This document shows positions 1 to 6,093 of a stretch of DNA of 6,262 nucleotides, piece after piece. How positions within the stretch are numbered: position 1 is the first letter of the stretch; each line of letters starts with the position of its first letter. The notes below the pieces were generated by a model. The model saw only the letters and a program-made list of their open reading frames with translations. It did not search any database and was not told the DNA's origin. A program made the position numbers and the translations under genes. The DNA comes from an uncultured Ruminococcus sp. (GTDB lineage: Bacteria; Bacillota; Clostridia; Oscillospirales; Acutalibacteraceae): positions 1-6,262 of the forward strand of contig CACYDB010000026.1 in assembly GCA_902773035.1 (NCBI GenBank), written 5' to 3'.

Positions 1-306
1 GATCAGGGAGAGAAACTTCTGCTCGTCTATGACCACAAGCTCGCAGCCCGATAACGCGCTCGCCGAGCTTACCCTCGGCATTTTGTCGAAGAACGCCGCC
101 TCGCCTATTACCTCTCCCCTCGCGGCAGTGTTGAGGGTGCGCTCGATTCCGTCGGGCGAGGTCATATACACCCTCACGCTCCCCTTCTTAATATAGTAAA
201 AGCTATTGGCGCTGTCGCCCTGATAGTAGATTATCTCACCCTTGGAAAACCTTCTGACAGGGTTGATACCGTCAAAAATTCTCTGGATTTCGCTTTGCTT
301 TTCCAT
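1..306 (-). CDS. CRP/FNR-family transcriptional regulator, N-terminal part (runs off left edge)
   Basis: Translating the minus strand from the ATG at 306-304 gives 102 residues with no stop up to the window edge. They form a cyclic-nucleotide-binding-type beta-roll: GEIIYYQGD (23-31), FYYIKKGSVRVY (36-47), GEVIGEAAFFD (64-74), PRVSSASAL (77-85) and a final CELVVID strand (88-94). The GE...PR.S.A pattern is the phosphate-binding cassette, and Arg78 sits where CRP uses Arg82 to bind the cAMP phosphate, although the following Ser is Val here. There is no N-terminal cysteine cluster, so it is not an FNR-type iron-sulfur sensor. The helix-turn-helix DNA-binding domain should follow but lies outside the window. 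A GGGGAA ribosome site (complement of 317-322) sits 10 nt before the start. The gene is divergent from leuC. The family call is firm; the ligand and targets are unknown. Confidence 0.88.
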   Translation of the reverse strand, partial: MEKQSEIQRIFDGINPVRRFSKGEIIYYQGDSANSFYYIKKGSVRVYMTSPDGIERTLNTAARGEVIGEAAFFDKMPRVSSASALSGCELVVIDEQKFLSLI

Positions 307-328
307 AAACTCACACTTCCCCGCAACT

Positions 329-369
329 ATTATGCGTTAATTGTAGCATAATTTACAATCTTTTGGCAA
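329..369 (-). promoter_or_regulatory. Candidate promoter(s) for the CRP/FNR-family gene
   Basis: On the minus strand, TTGCCA (complement of 364-369) and TACAAT (complement of 340-345) are separated by 18 bp, a good sigma-A match. A second, weaker pair is TTGTAA (complement of 353-358) and CATAAT (complement of 329-334), also 18 bp apart. The first pair has the better -35. Its -10 lies inside the left arm of the inverted repeat at 340-359, so a protein bound there would compete with RNA polymerase. Seen by eye only; the start site is not known. Confidence 0.5.
340..359. promoter_or_regulatory. Operator-like inverted repeat in the divergent promoter region
   Basis: ATTGTA (340-345) and TACAAT (354-359) are perfect inverted repeats separated by 8 bp. 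The inner TGT (342-344) and ACA (355-357) are 10 bp apart, the same spacing as in the classic CRP site TGTGA-N6-TCACA. It lies between a CRP-family gene and leuC and overlaps the predicted -10 of the regulator gene. The natural inference is that the adjacent regulator binds here. With only six bases per arm in AT-rich DNA, chance cannot be excluded. Confidence 0.4.
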
Positions 370-376
370 GCCCATA

Positions 377-385
377 TGAGATAAT
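377..385 (+). promoter_or_regulatory. Candidate extended -10 promoter for leuCD
   Basis: TGA followed by GATAAT (377-385) matches an extended -10 element, with no good -35 at the usual distance. A start near 392 would leave about 25 nt of leader before leuC. On that geometry the inverted repeat at 340-359 is centred near -42, the position used by class II activators of the CRP/FNR family. An alternative promoter is TTGGCA (363-368) with TATTAT (388-393), but its 19-bp spacer is long. The gap is too short to hold a T-box leucine riboswitch. Confidence 0.4.
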
Positions 386-417
386 TCTATTATTGATTAA
401 CCGAAAGAGGTGTTTTT

Positions 418-1683
418 ATGGGAATGACTATGTCACAGAAAATCCTCGCGGCTCACGCCGGTCTTGACGAGGTCAAGGCGGGTCAGCTTATCGAGGCAAA
501 GCTGGACTTAGTTTTAGGCAACGACGTTACAACTCCCGTTGCCATCAACGTATTTGAACAGAACGGCGCGACAAAGGTGTTTGACAACACCAAAATCGCA
601 ATGATTATGGATCACTTTACTCCGAACAAGGACATCAAGGCGGCGACTCTCGTTAAACAGACGAGAGAGTTCGCGAATAAGTATGACATCACAAATTACC
701 GTGACGTCGGCGAAATGGGTATCGAGCACGCGCTGCTGCCCGAGATCGGACTGGTAGGCCCCGGATGTCTGTGCATAGGCGCGGACTCTCACACCTGCAC
801 CTACGGAGCTTTGGGAGCTTTCTCAACAGGCGTAGGCTCAACGGATATGTGCGCGGGAATGATCAGCGGCAAGGCTTGGTTCAAGGTTCCGTCGGCTATC
901 AAATTCAATCTTGTCGGTAAGCCGCAGGGCTATGTTTCGGGCAAGGACGTTATCCTTCATATCATAGGCAAGATCGGCGTTGACGGCGCGCTCTACAAGA
1001 GTATGGAGTTTACGGGCGAGGGCGTTAAGCACCTCAACATCGACGACAGACTCTGTATCGCGAATATGGCGATCGAGGCAGGCGCGAAGAACGGTATCTT
1101 CCCCGTTGACGACGTAACGCGAGAATACTGCGAGGGCAGATATCAGGGAACTCCCGTCGAGTACACCGCCGATGAGGACGCGGTTTATGACGAGGAATAC
1201 ACAATCGACCTCTCAAAGCTCAGACCGACTGTATCCTTCCCTCATCTCCCCGAGAATACAAGGACAATTGACGAAATCGGCGCGACCGAGGTTAAAATAG
1301 ATCAGGTCGTAATCGGCTCCTGCACAAACGGACGTATCTCCGACCTCAGAGCCGCTGCGAGAGTTCTAAACGGTAAAAAGATCGCCAAGGGCGTACGCTG
1401 TATCGTTATCCCCGGAACTCAGAGCATCTGGAAGCAGGCTATGCACGAGGGACTTTTTGACATCTTTATTGACGCGGGAGCGGTAGTTTCAACCCCCACC
1501 TGCGGTCCGTGTCTGGGCGGTCATATGGGAATCCTCGCCGCAGGAGAGAGAGCCGTTTCCACAACCAACCGCAACTTTGTAGGACGTATGGGTCACGTTG
1601 ACAGCGAGGTTTATCTCGCAAGCCCCGCCGTTGCCGCGGCGAGCGCCGTTACGGGCTACATCGCGAATCCCGAAAACATTTAA
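418..1683 (+). CDS. leuC: 3-isopropylmalate dehydratase large subunit
   Basis: LeuC is the catalytic, [4Fe-4S]-carrying subunit that, with LeuD, interconverts 2- and 3-isopropylmalate in cytosolic leucine biosynthesis. At 421 residues it has the length of the short HacA/LeuC type found in many clostridia and archaea, not the roughly 465-residue enterobacterial form. The three cluster ligands are visible: Cys302 in GSCTNGR, and Cys362 and Cys365 in TCGPC. Other aconitase-family signatures are GADSHTCTYGA (121-131) and the NRNFVGRMGH block near the C-terminus. The ATG at 418 is preceded by AAGAGG (405-410) at a 7-nt spacing, which favours it over the in-frame ATGs at 424 and 430. leuD follows after 18 nt. 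Homoaconitase cannot be excluded from LeuC alone, but the pairing and bacterial setting favour IPM isomerase. Confidence 0.95.
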   Translation: MGMTMSQKILAAHAGLDEVKAGQLIEAKLDLVLGNDVTTPVAINVFEQNGATKVFDNTKIAMIMDHFTPNKDIKAATLVKQTREFANKYDITNYRDVGEMGIEHALLPEIGLVGPGCLCIGADSHTCTYGALGAFSTGVGSTDMCAGMISGKAWFKVPSAIKFNLVGKPQGYVSGKDVILHIIGKIGVDGALYKSMEFTGEGVKHLNIDDRLCIANMAIEAGAKNGIFPVDDVTREYCEGRYQGTPVEYTADEDAVYDEEYTIDLSKLRPTVSFPHLPENTRTIDEIGATEVKIDQVVIGSCTNGRISDLRAAARVLNGKKIAKGVRCIVIPGTQSIWKQAMHEGLFDIFIDAGAVVSTPTCGPCLGGHMGILAAGERAVSTTNRNFVGRMGHVDSEVYLASPAVAAASAVTGYIANPENI

Positions 1684-1701
1684 GGGTAACAGGAGGTACA
1701 T

Positions 1702-2184
1702 ATGGAAAACGCAAAAGGCAGAGTACATAAATTCGGCGATAACGTTGACACGGACGTAATTATCCCCGCGCGTTATCTTAACACAGCCTCTCACAAGGAG
1801 CTCGCGGCTCATTGTATGGAGGATATCGACAAGGAGTTTGTCAACAAGGTAAATGACGGCGATATTATGGTCGCGACTAAGAACTTCGGCTGCGGTTCAT
1901 CGCGCGAGCACGCTCCCATCGCTATCAAGGCGAGCGGTGTAAGCTGCGTAATCGCGTCGAGCTTCGCGAGAATCTTCTACCGCAACGCGATCAACATCGG
2001 ACTTCCGATCATCGAGTGTCCCGAGGCGGCTGAGGAAATCTCGGACGGCGATACCGTTTCGATCGACTTCAACACAGGCGTGATCACCGACGAGACTACA
2101 GGCAAAAGCTTCCAGGGAGAGCCCTTCCCCGAGTTCATCCAGAACATTATCCAAAAGGGCGGACTTATCAATTCGATCAAATAA
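1702..2184 (+). CDS. leuD: 3-isopropylmalate dehydratase small subunit
   Basis: LeuD is the swivel-domain subunit of isopropylmalate isomerase, contributing substrate-binding residues to the LeuC active site. At 160 residues it matches the short LeuD type. Visible signatures are the FGDNVDTDVIIPARYLNT segment (11-28), whose YLNT stretch lies in the substrate-recognition loop, and NFGCGSSREHAP (61-72), the conserved loop with the Ser and Arg that contact substrate. An ideal AGGAGG (1691-1696) lies 5 nt before the ATG, in the 18-nt gap after leuC. The gene is followed at once by an intrinsic terminator, so leuCD is the end of its transcript. No leuA, leuB or ilv gene is next to it in this window. 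Confidence 0.95.
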   Translation: MENAKGRVHKFGDNVDTDVIIPARYLNTASHKELAAHCMEDIDKEFVNKVNDGDIMVATKNFGCGSSREHAPIAIKASGVSCVIASSFARIFYRNAINIGLPIIECPEAAEEISDGDTVSIDFNTGVITDETTGKSFQGEPFPEFIQNIIQKGGLINSIK

Positions 2185-2189
2185 TTTCT

Positions 2190-2219
2190 AAGCCGGCTCA
2201 AAAGAGTCGGCTTTTCTTT
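2190..2219 (+). terminator. Rho-independent terminator of leuCD
   Basis: A 10-bp stem, AAGCCGGCTC (2190-2199) with GAGTCGGCTT (2204-2213), pairs fully with one G-U wobble around an AAAA loop. It runs into TTTTCTTT (2212-2219). It begins 5 nt after the leuD stop codon and lies just before the next promoter, so it separates the leucine unit from the downstream operon. Confidence 0.9.
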
Positions 2220-2228
2220 AATTTACGG

Positions 2229-2257
2229 TTGAAAATTAACAAAAATAGTAATATAAT
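2229..2257 (+). promoter_or_regulatory. Strong sigma-A-type promoter for the tautomerase-ddl-murF operon
   Basis: TTGAAA (2229-2234) and a perfect TATAAT (2252-2257) are separated by exactly 17 bp of AT-rich sequence. Transcription should start near 2264, leaving a leader of about 22 nt that carries the GGGAGG ribosome site. It is the best promoter in the window and appears to drive all six downstream genes, since no other clear promoter or terminator is seen up to the right edge. Confidence 0.85.
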
Positions 2258-2285
2258 AGTACAAGATTATTCGGGAGGGAAAGCT

Positions 2286-2627
2286 ATGCCTTTTATCAAC
2301 GTTAAGACATCAGTCACGGCTGATGAGAATACAAAGACTTCTATTGAGAAAAAGCTCACCGAGTCGATAACTCTGCTGCCCGGTAAGACCGCGAATTACT
2401 TTATGTGCGCGGTTGAGGACGGAATAAGCTTTATGTTCCACGGCGATAAGGAGAACACCGCCTTCGTAGAGGTCAAAATCTACGGCAAATCAACCCGCGA
2501 GGCTTACGGGAAGCTCACCGCGAGAATCTGCGAAATTCTGGAGGAGGAGCTCAAGGTTTCTCCCGAATACTGCTATGTAAAGTTTGAGGAAGTCGAAAAC
2601 TGGGGCTTCAACAACTTTATGTTTTAA
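2286..2627 (+). CDS. MIF / D-dopachrome tautomerase family protein
   Basis: The 113-residue product resembles macrophage migration inhibitory factor, a trimeric tautomerase whose catalytic base is the N-terminal proline exposed after Met removal. It begins Met-Pro-Phe-Ile; Lys34 in LLPGK aligns with the MIF active-site Lys32; the C-terminal portion ISFMFHG...YGKLTARICEILEEELKVSPEYCYVKF and the final WGFNN follow the MIF pattern closely. The MIF CxxC redox motif is absent, replaced by TAFV (58-61). MIF Asn97 is Lys here. The start is the ATG at 2286, with GGGAGG (2273-2278) 7 nt upstream; any longer reading from TTG at 2229 would begin in the -35 box and would bury the catalytic proline. First gene of the operon. 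The natural substrate is unknown; phenylpyruvate or dopachrome tautomerisation is only a family activity. Confidence 0.88.
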   Translation: MPFINVKTSVTADENTKTSIEKKLTESITLLPGKTANYFMCAVEDGISFMFHGDKENTAFVEVKIYGKSTREAYGKLTARICEILEEELKVSPEYCYVKFEEVENWGFNNFMF

Positions 2628-2636
2628 GGAGAAGTT

Positions 2637-3053
2637 ATGAAAAGCTACAGAAAAGAACTCTGGTTCAATGTACCCCGCCGCAGACAGATCGTCCGCATAA
2701 CCGAGGAGGTTCAGCGGGCTATCGACGAGAGCGGCGTTAAAGAGGGGCTTGTGCTCGTAAACGCTATGAACATCACCGCCTCGGTATTTATCAACGATGA
2801 TGAGAGCGGACTTCACTCCGACTACGAGAAGTGGCTCGAAAAGCTCGCTCCCGAAAAGCCCTACAGTCAGTACAATCACAACGGCTTTGAGGACAATGCC
2901 GACGCTCACCTCAAGCGCACGATTATGGGACGAGAGGTTGTCTGCGCGATCACGGACGGCAGGCTCGACTTCGGCACATGGGAACAGATTTTTTACTACG
3001 AGCTCGACGGCAAACGTCAGAAGCACGCATTAATTAAAATAATTGGAGAATGA
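2637..3053 (+). CDS. YjbQ / UPF0047 family protein (putative secondary thiamine-phosphate synthase)
   Basis: The 138-residue protein covers the full usual length of the YjbQ family. The signature is DGRLDFGTWEQIFY (107-120), and ASVFINDDE (48-56), NHNGFEDNADAHLKR (80-94) and the C-terminal IKIIGE are family-like. Some members have weak thiamine-phosphate synthase activity, but the cellular role is uncertain, so the name should be read as a family label. Residue 45 is Asn in NAMNITAS, where relatives as I recall them carry His (HxTAS); His60, His81 and His91 are present. AAGGAG (2626-2631) overlaps the stop of the preceding gene and lies 5 nt before the ATG. The 9-nt gap places it in the same operon as the tautomerase. 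Confidence 0.87.
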   Translation: MKSYRKELWFNVPRRRQIVRITEEVQRAIDESGVKEGLVLVNAMNITASVFINDDESGLHSDYEKWLEKLAPEKPYSQYNHNGFEDNADAHLKRTIMGREVVCAITDGRLDFGTWEQIFYYELDGKRQKHALIKIIGE

Positions 3054-3057
3054 TACA

Positions 3058-4089
3058 ATGAAAATTGCAGTTATAACAGGAGGACTCAGCACTGAGCGCG
3101 ACGTCGCGATTTCCTCAGGCGCGAGGATCGCCGACGCGCTGAGAAGCAAGGGTCACGAAGTAGTTCTGATAGACGTTTTTATGGGCTTTGAGAGCAATAT
3201 CTCGCCCGAAAAGCTCTTTAAGGACAACGCCGATTTAATTCAGAATAAGGGCGTTAACGAGTTTATCCCCGACCTTCGCGCCGTTAAGCTTTCACGCGCC
3301 GATAAGAGCGACTGCTTCCTCGGCAAGAATGTTGTTGAGATCTGCCGCGCGGCAGACATCACCTTCTTCGCGCTTCACGGCGGCGAGGGTGAGAACGGTC
3401 AGCTTCAGGCGGCGTTTGACATTCTCGGACTCAAATACACGGGCTCGGGATATCTGGGCGCGGCGCTCGCCATGGACAAGGGCATTACTAAGGCGCTGTG
3501 CTCGCTCCACAGGGTTCTCACGCCCAAGGGCTTGATCTTCAAAAAGGGCGAGGACGTTGTATGGGATACGTTCCCGTGCGTAATCAAGCCCTGCTCGGGA
3601 GGCAGCAGCGTAGGTATAGCCAAGGCGAATAACCCCGAGGAGCTTGACGCGGCTGTGGCGGACGCGTTCTCTTATGAGGACGAGATCGTAATCGAGGAGT
3701 TTGTCGAGGGACGCGAGTTCTCGGTAGGCGTGCTCGGAGACGAGGTTCTGCCCCCGATCGAGATCATCCCCACAACAGGCTTCTACGACTACAAGGCTAA
3801 GTATCAGGCGGGACTCACTGTTGAGGAATGTCCCGCAAAAATCACCGAGCAGGAGGATAAAACTCTGCGTGACGCGGCGCTCAACGCCTTCAATGTACTC
3901 CGCCTCACCTCATACGCGAGGATCGACTTCATTCTCGACAAGGACGGCAACGCCTACTGTCTTGAGGCTAACACCCTCCCCGGAATGACCCCGACAAGCC
4001 TGCTTCCTCAGGAGGCGGCGGCAATCGGTATGGATTATCCGACGCTCTGCGAAAAGATTGTCGAGCTGTCGCTCAAAAAATACAACTAA
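3058..4089 (+). CDS. ddl: D-alanine--D-alanine ligase
   Basis: Cytosolic ATP-grasp enzyme joining two D-alanines with ATP to make the terminal dipeptide of the peptidoglycan stem. The 343 residues include the N-terminal GGLSTERDVAISSG loop (8-21) with the conserved Glu13, HGGEGENGQLQ (107-117), the ATP-grasp region VIKPCSGGSSVGIAKA, and metal ligands Asp290, Glu303 and Asn305 in RIDF and LEANTLPGMT. The omega loop FYDYKAKY (242-249) carries the Lys-Tyr pair typical of D-Ala:D-Ala ligases, arguing against a Van-type D-Ala:D-Lac enzyme. The start is the ATG at 3058, with GGAG (3045-3048) 9 nt upstream and a gap of only 4 nt after yjbQ. The in-frame TTG at 3043 would place the ribosome site inside the gene. 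Next gene is murF, its pathway successor. Confidence 0.95.
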   Translation: MKIAVITGGLSTERDVAISSGARIADALRSKGHEVVLIDVFMGFESNISPEKLFKDNADLIQNKGVNEFIPDLRAVKLSRADKSDCFLGKNVVEICRAADITFFALHGGEGENGQLQAAFDILGLKYTGSGYLGAALAMDKGITKALCSLHRVLTPKGLIFKKGEDVVWDTFPCVIKPCSGGSSVGIAKANNPEELDAAVADAFSYEDEIVIEEFVEGREFSVGVLGDEVLPPIEIIPTTGFYDYKAKYQAGLTVEECPAKITEQEDKTLRDAALNAFNVLRLTSYARIDFILDKDGNAYCLEANTLPGMTPTSLLPQEAAAIGMDYPTLCEKIVELSLKKYN

Positions 4090-4099
4090 GGTACAGACT

Positions 4100-5440
4100 A
4101 TGAAGCATTTTACTCTTTCTCAGATCGCCGAGGCGTGTCAGGGTACGTATGTCGGCGACGAAAATCTGAAAAATACCGCTGTCAGCTCCATTGAGCGCGA
4201 CAGCAGAAATATCAAAAAGGACTCGCTTTTCCTCGCCATCAAGGGCGCGAGGGTCGACGGTCACGACTTTATCGAAAAGTGCTACGACGCGGGAGCGATC
4301 TGCGCTCTGTGCGAGAAGCCGCCGAAGAATCCCTCAAAGCCTTACATACTTGTTGACGACACGCTCAAGGCAGTCAAGAAAATCGCCAAGGCTTACCGCG
4401 AGCTGTTTGACATTCAGATCGTCGGAATCAGCGGCAGCGTGGGCAAGACCTCGACAAAAGAGATGATCTCCGCCGTACTCTCGGCGAAATTCAGGGTGCA
4501 CAAGACTCAGGGCAACCTCAACAACGAGCTCGGCGTACCGCTGACGCTCTTCGGAATGGACGACAGCACCGAGGTCGCGGTTATCGAAATGGGAATTTCG
4601 GACTTCGGCGAGATGGCGAGAATCTCCGAGATGGTTCAGCCGACGATCGAGGTCATCACCGTGATCGGCGACTGTCACCTTGAAAACCTCGGCGACCGCG
4701 ACGGCGTATTCAAGGCTAAGACCGAGATGTTCCACAACCTCCGCATAGGCGGAACGGTCATCCTCAACGGCGACGATGAAAAGCTCAACAAGGTCACGAC
4801 CGTCAAGGGCAACGCGCCGATTTTCTACGGCTTCCACCACGGAGCCTACCGCGCCGAGAACGTTAAGAATAACGGCGTGCTCGGAATTGACGCGGACTTG
4901 CTCTTTGAGGGCAACCGCATCAGCGTAACTATCCCCGCAATCGGTACATATATGGTAAGCAACGCGCTTGCCGCGGCGGCTGTAGGACGTACTCTCGGGC
5001 TCACTAACGAGGAAATCAAGCGCGGAATCGCAAGCTACAAGACTGTCGGCAGCCGCGCGAATCTGATAGACACGGGCAAAATCAAAATCATTGACGACTG
5101 CTACAACGCCAACCCGAACTCAGTCCGCGCGTCAATCGACACGCTGATGAACTTTGAGGGCAGGCACGTGGCGATCCTCGGCGATATGAAGGAGCTCGGC
5201 GAAAACGAGCTGACACTTCACCTTGAAACAGGACAGTACGCTCAGGCGTGCGACCTCGTGATCGCCGTAGGCCCTCTCGCCTTAAAGCTTGCCGAGGGCG
5301 CGGGAGGACTGCACTTTGAGACAAAGCAAGCTCTGTTCAAGGAGCTGCCCTCTCTCATAAAAGACGGCGACGTGGTACTCGTAAAGGCAAGTCACAGTAT
5401 GGCGTTTGAGGAAATCACCGCGGAGCTCGAAAAGCTATGA
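4100..5440 (+). CDS. murF: UDP-N-acetylmuramoyl-tripeptide--D-alanyl-D-alanine ligase
   Basis: MurF is the cytosolic ATP-dependent ligase that adds D-Ala-D-Ala, made by the neighbouring Ddl, to UDP-MurNAc-tripeptide. The 446 residues match the family length and its three-domain plan: N-terminal UDP-binding region to about residue 105, central ATPase, and C-terminal domain from about 320. The P-loop is GISGSVGKTSTKE (109-121, Lys116). TQGNLNNELGVPLTL, EMGISDFGEM, HLENLGDRDG (193-202) and IDDCYNANPNSVRAS (331-345) are Mur-ligase and MurF signatures. The ATG at 4100 begins the expected N-terminus (MKHFTLSQIAEA); its ribosome site is weak (AAGG, 4088-4091) and partly overlaps the ddl stop, suggesting coupling to ddl. 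The gene overlaps the following HAD gene by ATGA. Confidence 0.95.
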   Translation: MKHFTLSQIAEACQGTYVGDENLKNTAVSSIERDSRNIKKDSLFLAIKGARVDGHDFIEKCYDAGAICALCEKPPKNPSKPYILVDDTLKAVKKIAKAYRELFDIQIVGISGSVGKTSTKEMISAVLSAKFRVHKTQGNLNNELGVPLTLFGMDDSTEVAVIEMGISDFGEMARISEMVQPTIEVITVIGDCHLENLGDRDGVFKAKTEMFHNLRIGGTVILNGDDEKLNKVTTVKGNAPIFYGFHHGAYRAENVKNNGVLGIDADLLFEGNRISVTIPAIGTYMVSNALAAAAVGRTLGLTNEEIKRGIASYKTVGSRANLIDTGKIKIIDDCYNANPNSVRASIDTLMNFEGRHVAILGDMKELGENELTLHLETGQYAQACDLVIAVGPLALKLAEGAGGLHFETKQALFKELPSLIKDGDVVLVKASHSMAFEEITAELEKL

Positions 5441-6093
5441 TCAAAGGCGTAGTGTTCGATATGGACGGTCTGATGTTCGACACCGAGATCCTCACCTACC
5501 GCCTCCAGCGTGAGATACTGATGCGTGATTTCGGCATTGAATTCACCCTCGAACAATATAAACAGTCGATCGGGGTTCGCACGGAGGATCTGATCTCACT
5601 ATTCAAAAGCGTTTGCGGCGACGACTTCGACAACGCCTTGTTTCGCGTAAAATGCCGCGAGGCGTACGTAAGCTACACCGACAAATACGGCGTGCCGATA
5701 AAGGACGGACTGTTTGAGCTGCTCGATTGGCTGAAGGACAAGGGCTATAAAATCGCCCTCTCGACCTCTACCACAAGGAAAAGCGCCGAGCGTACCCTGA
5801 GGATCTCAAACACACTCGGCTACTTCGACGCGCTGGTATGCGCCGAGGACGTAAAAAACGGCAAGCCTCACCCCGAGCCCTTTGACGCCGCGGCGAAGGC
5901 TTTGGGCATTGAACCCGAAAGCTGTCTGGCGCTTGAGGACAGCATTAACGGCATAAAATCGGCGTACTCCGCCAAAATGGTGACGGTTATGATTCCCGAC
6001 CTGATCGAGCCGACGGAGGAAACCGTAAAAAAATCAAAATATATTCTGAAAGACCTTTCGGAAGTAATTAAAGTATTGGAGGAAGAAAAATGA
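5437..6093 (+). CDS. HAD-superfamily hydrolase, beta-phosphoglucomutase-like subfamily
   Basis: A 218-residue soluble HAD-IA protein, probably a phosphatase or phosphomutase for a small phosphorylated metabolite. All four HAD motifs are intact: motif I DMDG with nucleophile Asp8 and acid/base Asp10; motif II STST (109-112); motif III Lys143 in NGKPHPE; motif IV Glu167-Asp168 in LEDSINGIKSA. An alpha-helical cap lies between motifs I and II (about residues 15-85), as in the beta-PGM/phosphoglycolate group. The start overlaps the murF stop as ATGA (5437-5440), and the nearest ribosome-like site (GGAG, 5422-5425) is 11 nt away inside murF, so translation is likely coupled. The substrate cannot be read from sequence, and position after murF does not prove a cell-wall role. 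Confidence 0.92.
   Translation: MIKGVVFDMDGLMFDTEILTYRLQREILMRDFGIEFTLEQYKQSIGVRTEDLISLFKSVCGDDFDNALFRVKCREAYVSYTDKYGVPIKDGLFELLDWLKDKGYKIALSTSTTRKSAERTLRISNTLGYFDALVCAEDVKNGKPHPEPFDAAAKALGIEPESCLALEDSINGIKSAYSAKMVTVMIPDLIEPTEETVKKSKYILKDLSEVIKVLEEEK

Noticed and set aside
307..417. T-box or other leader riboswitch upstream of leuC
   Set aside because: The whole gap is 111 bp and must also hold two divergent promoters. No specifier loop, T-box consensus or terminator hairpin is visible.
1489..1812. 107-residue minus-strand frame spanning the leuC-leuD junction
   Set aside because: It is antisense to the LeuC CGPC cluster motif and the LeuD N-terminus, with no supporting start signals.
418..2184. 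Homoaconitase or another hydro-lyase instead of LeuCD
   Set aside because: The short LeuC/HacA fold is shared, but a bacterial two-subunit pair with clostridial LeuD sequence style makes isopropylmalate isomerase far more likely. Substrate specificity is not proven from sequence.
2490..3026. 178-residue open frame on the minus strand
   Set aside because: It lies antisense over the end of the MIF gene and most of yjbQ, both of which match known families. No ribosome site or family-like motif is seen; long antisense frames are common in this codon-biased, fairly GC-rich DNA.
3058..4089. Vancomycin-resistance-type D-Ala:D-Lac ligase
   Set aside because: The omega loop reads FYDYKAKY, as in normal D-Ala:D-Ala ligases, and no vanH- or vanX-like neighbour is present.
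4058..4099. Upstream TTG start extending murF by 14 residues into ddl
   Set aside because: The extra residues are not MurF-like and lie in the ddl coding sequence; the ATG at 4100 gives the normal MurF N-terminus.
4334..4840. 168-residue open frame on the minus strand
   Set aside because: It lies fully inside murF, across the P-loop and other MurF signatures. Its translation looks like a codon-bias shadow rather than a protein family.
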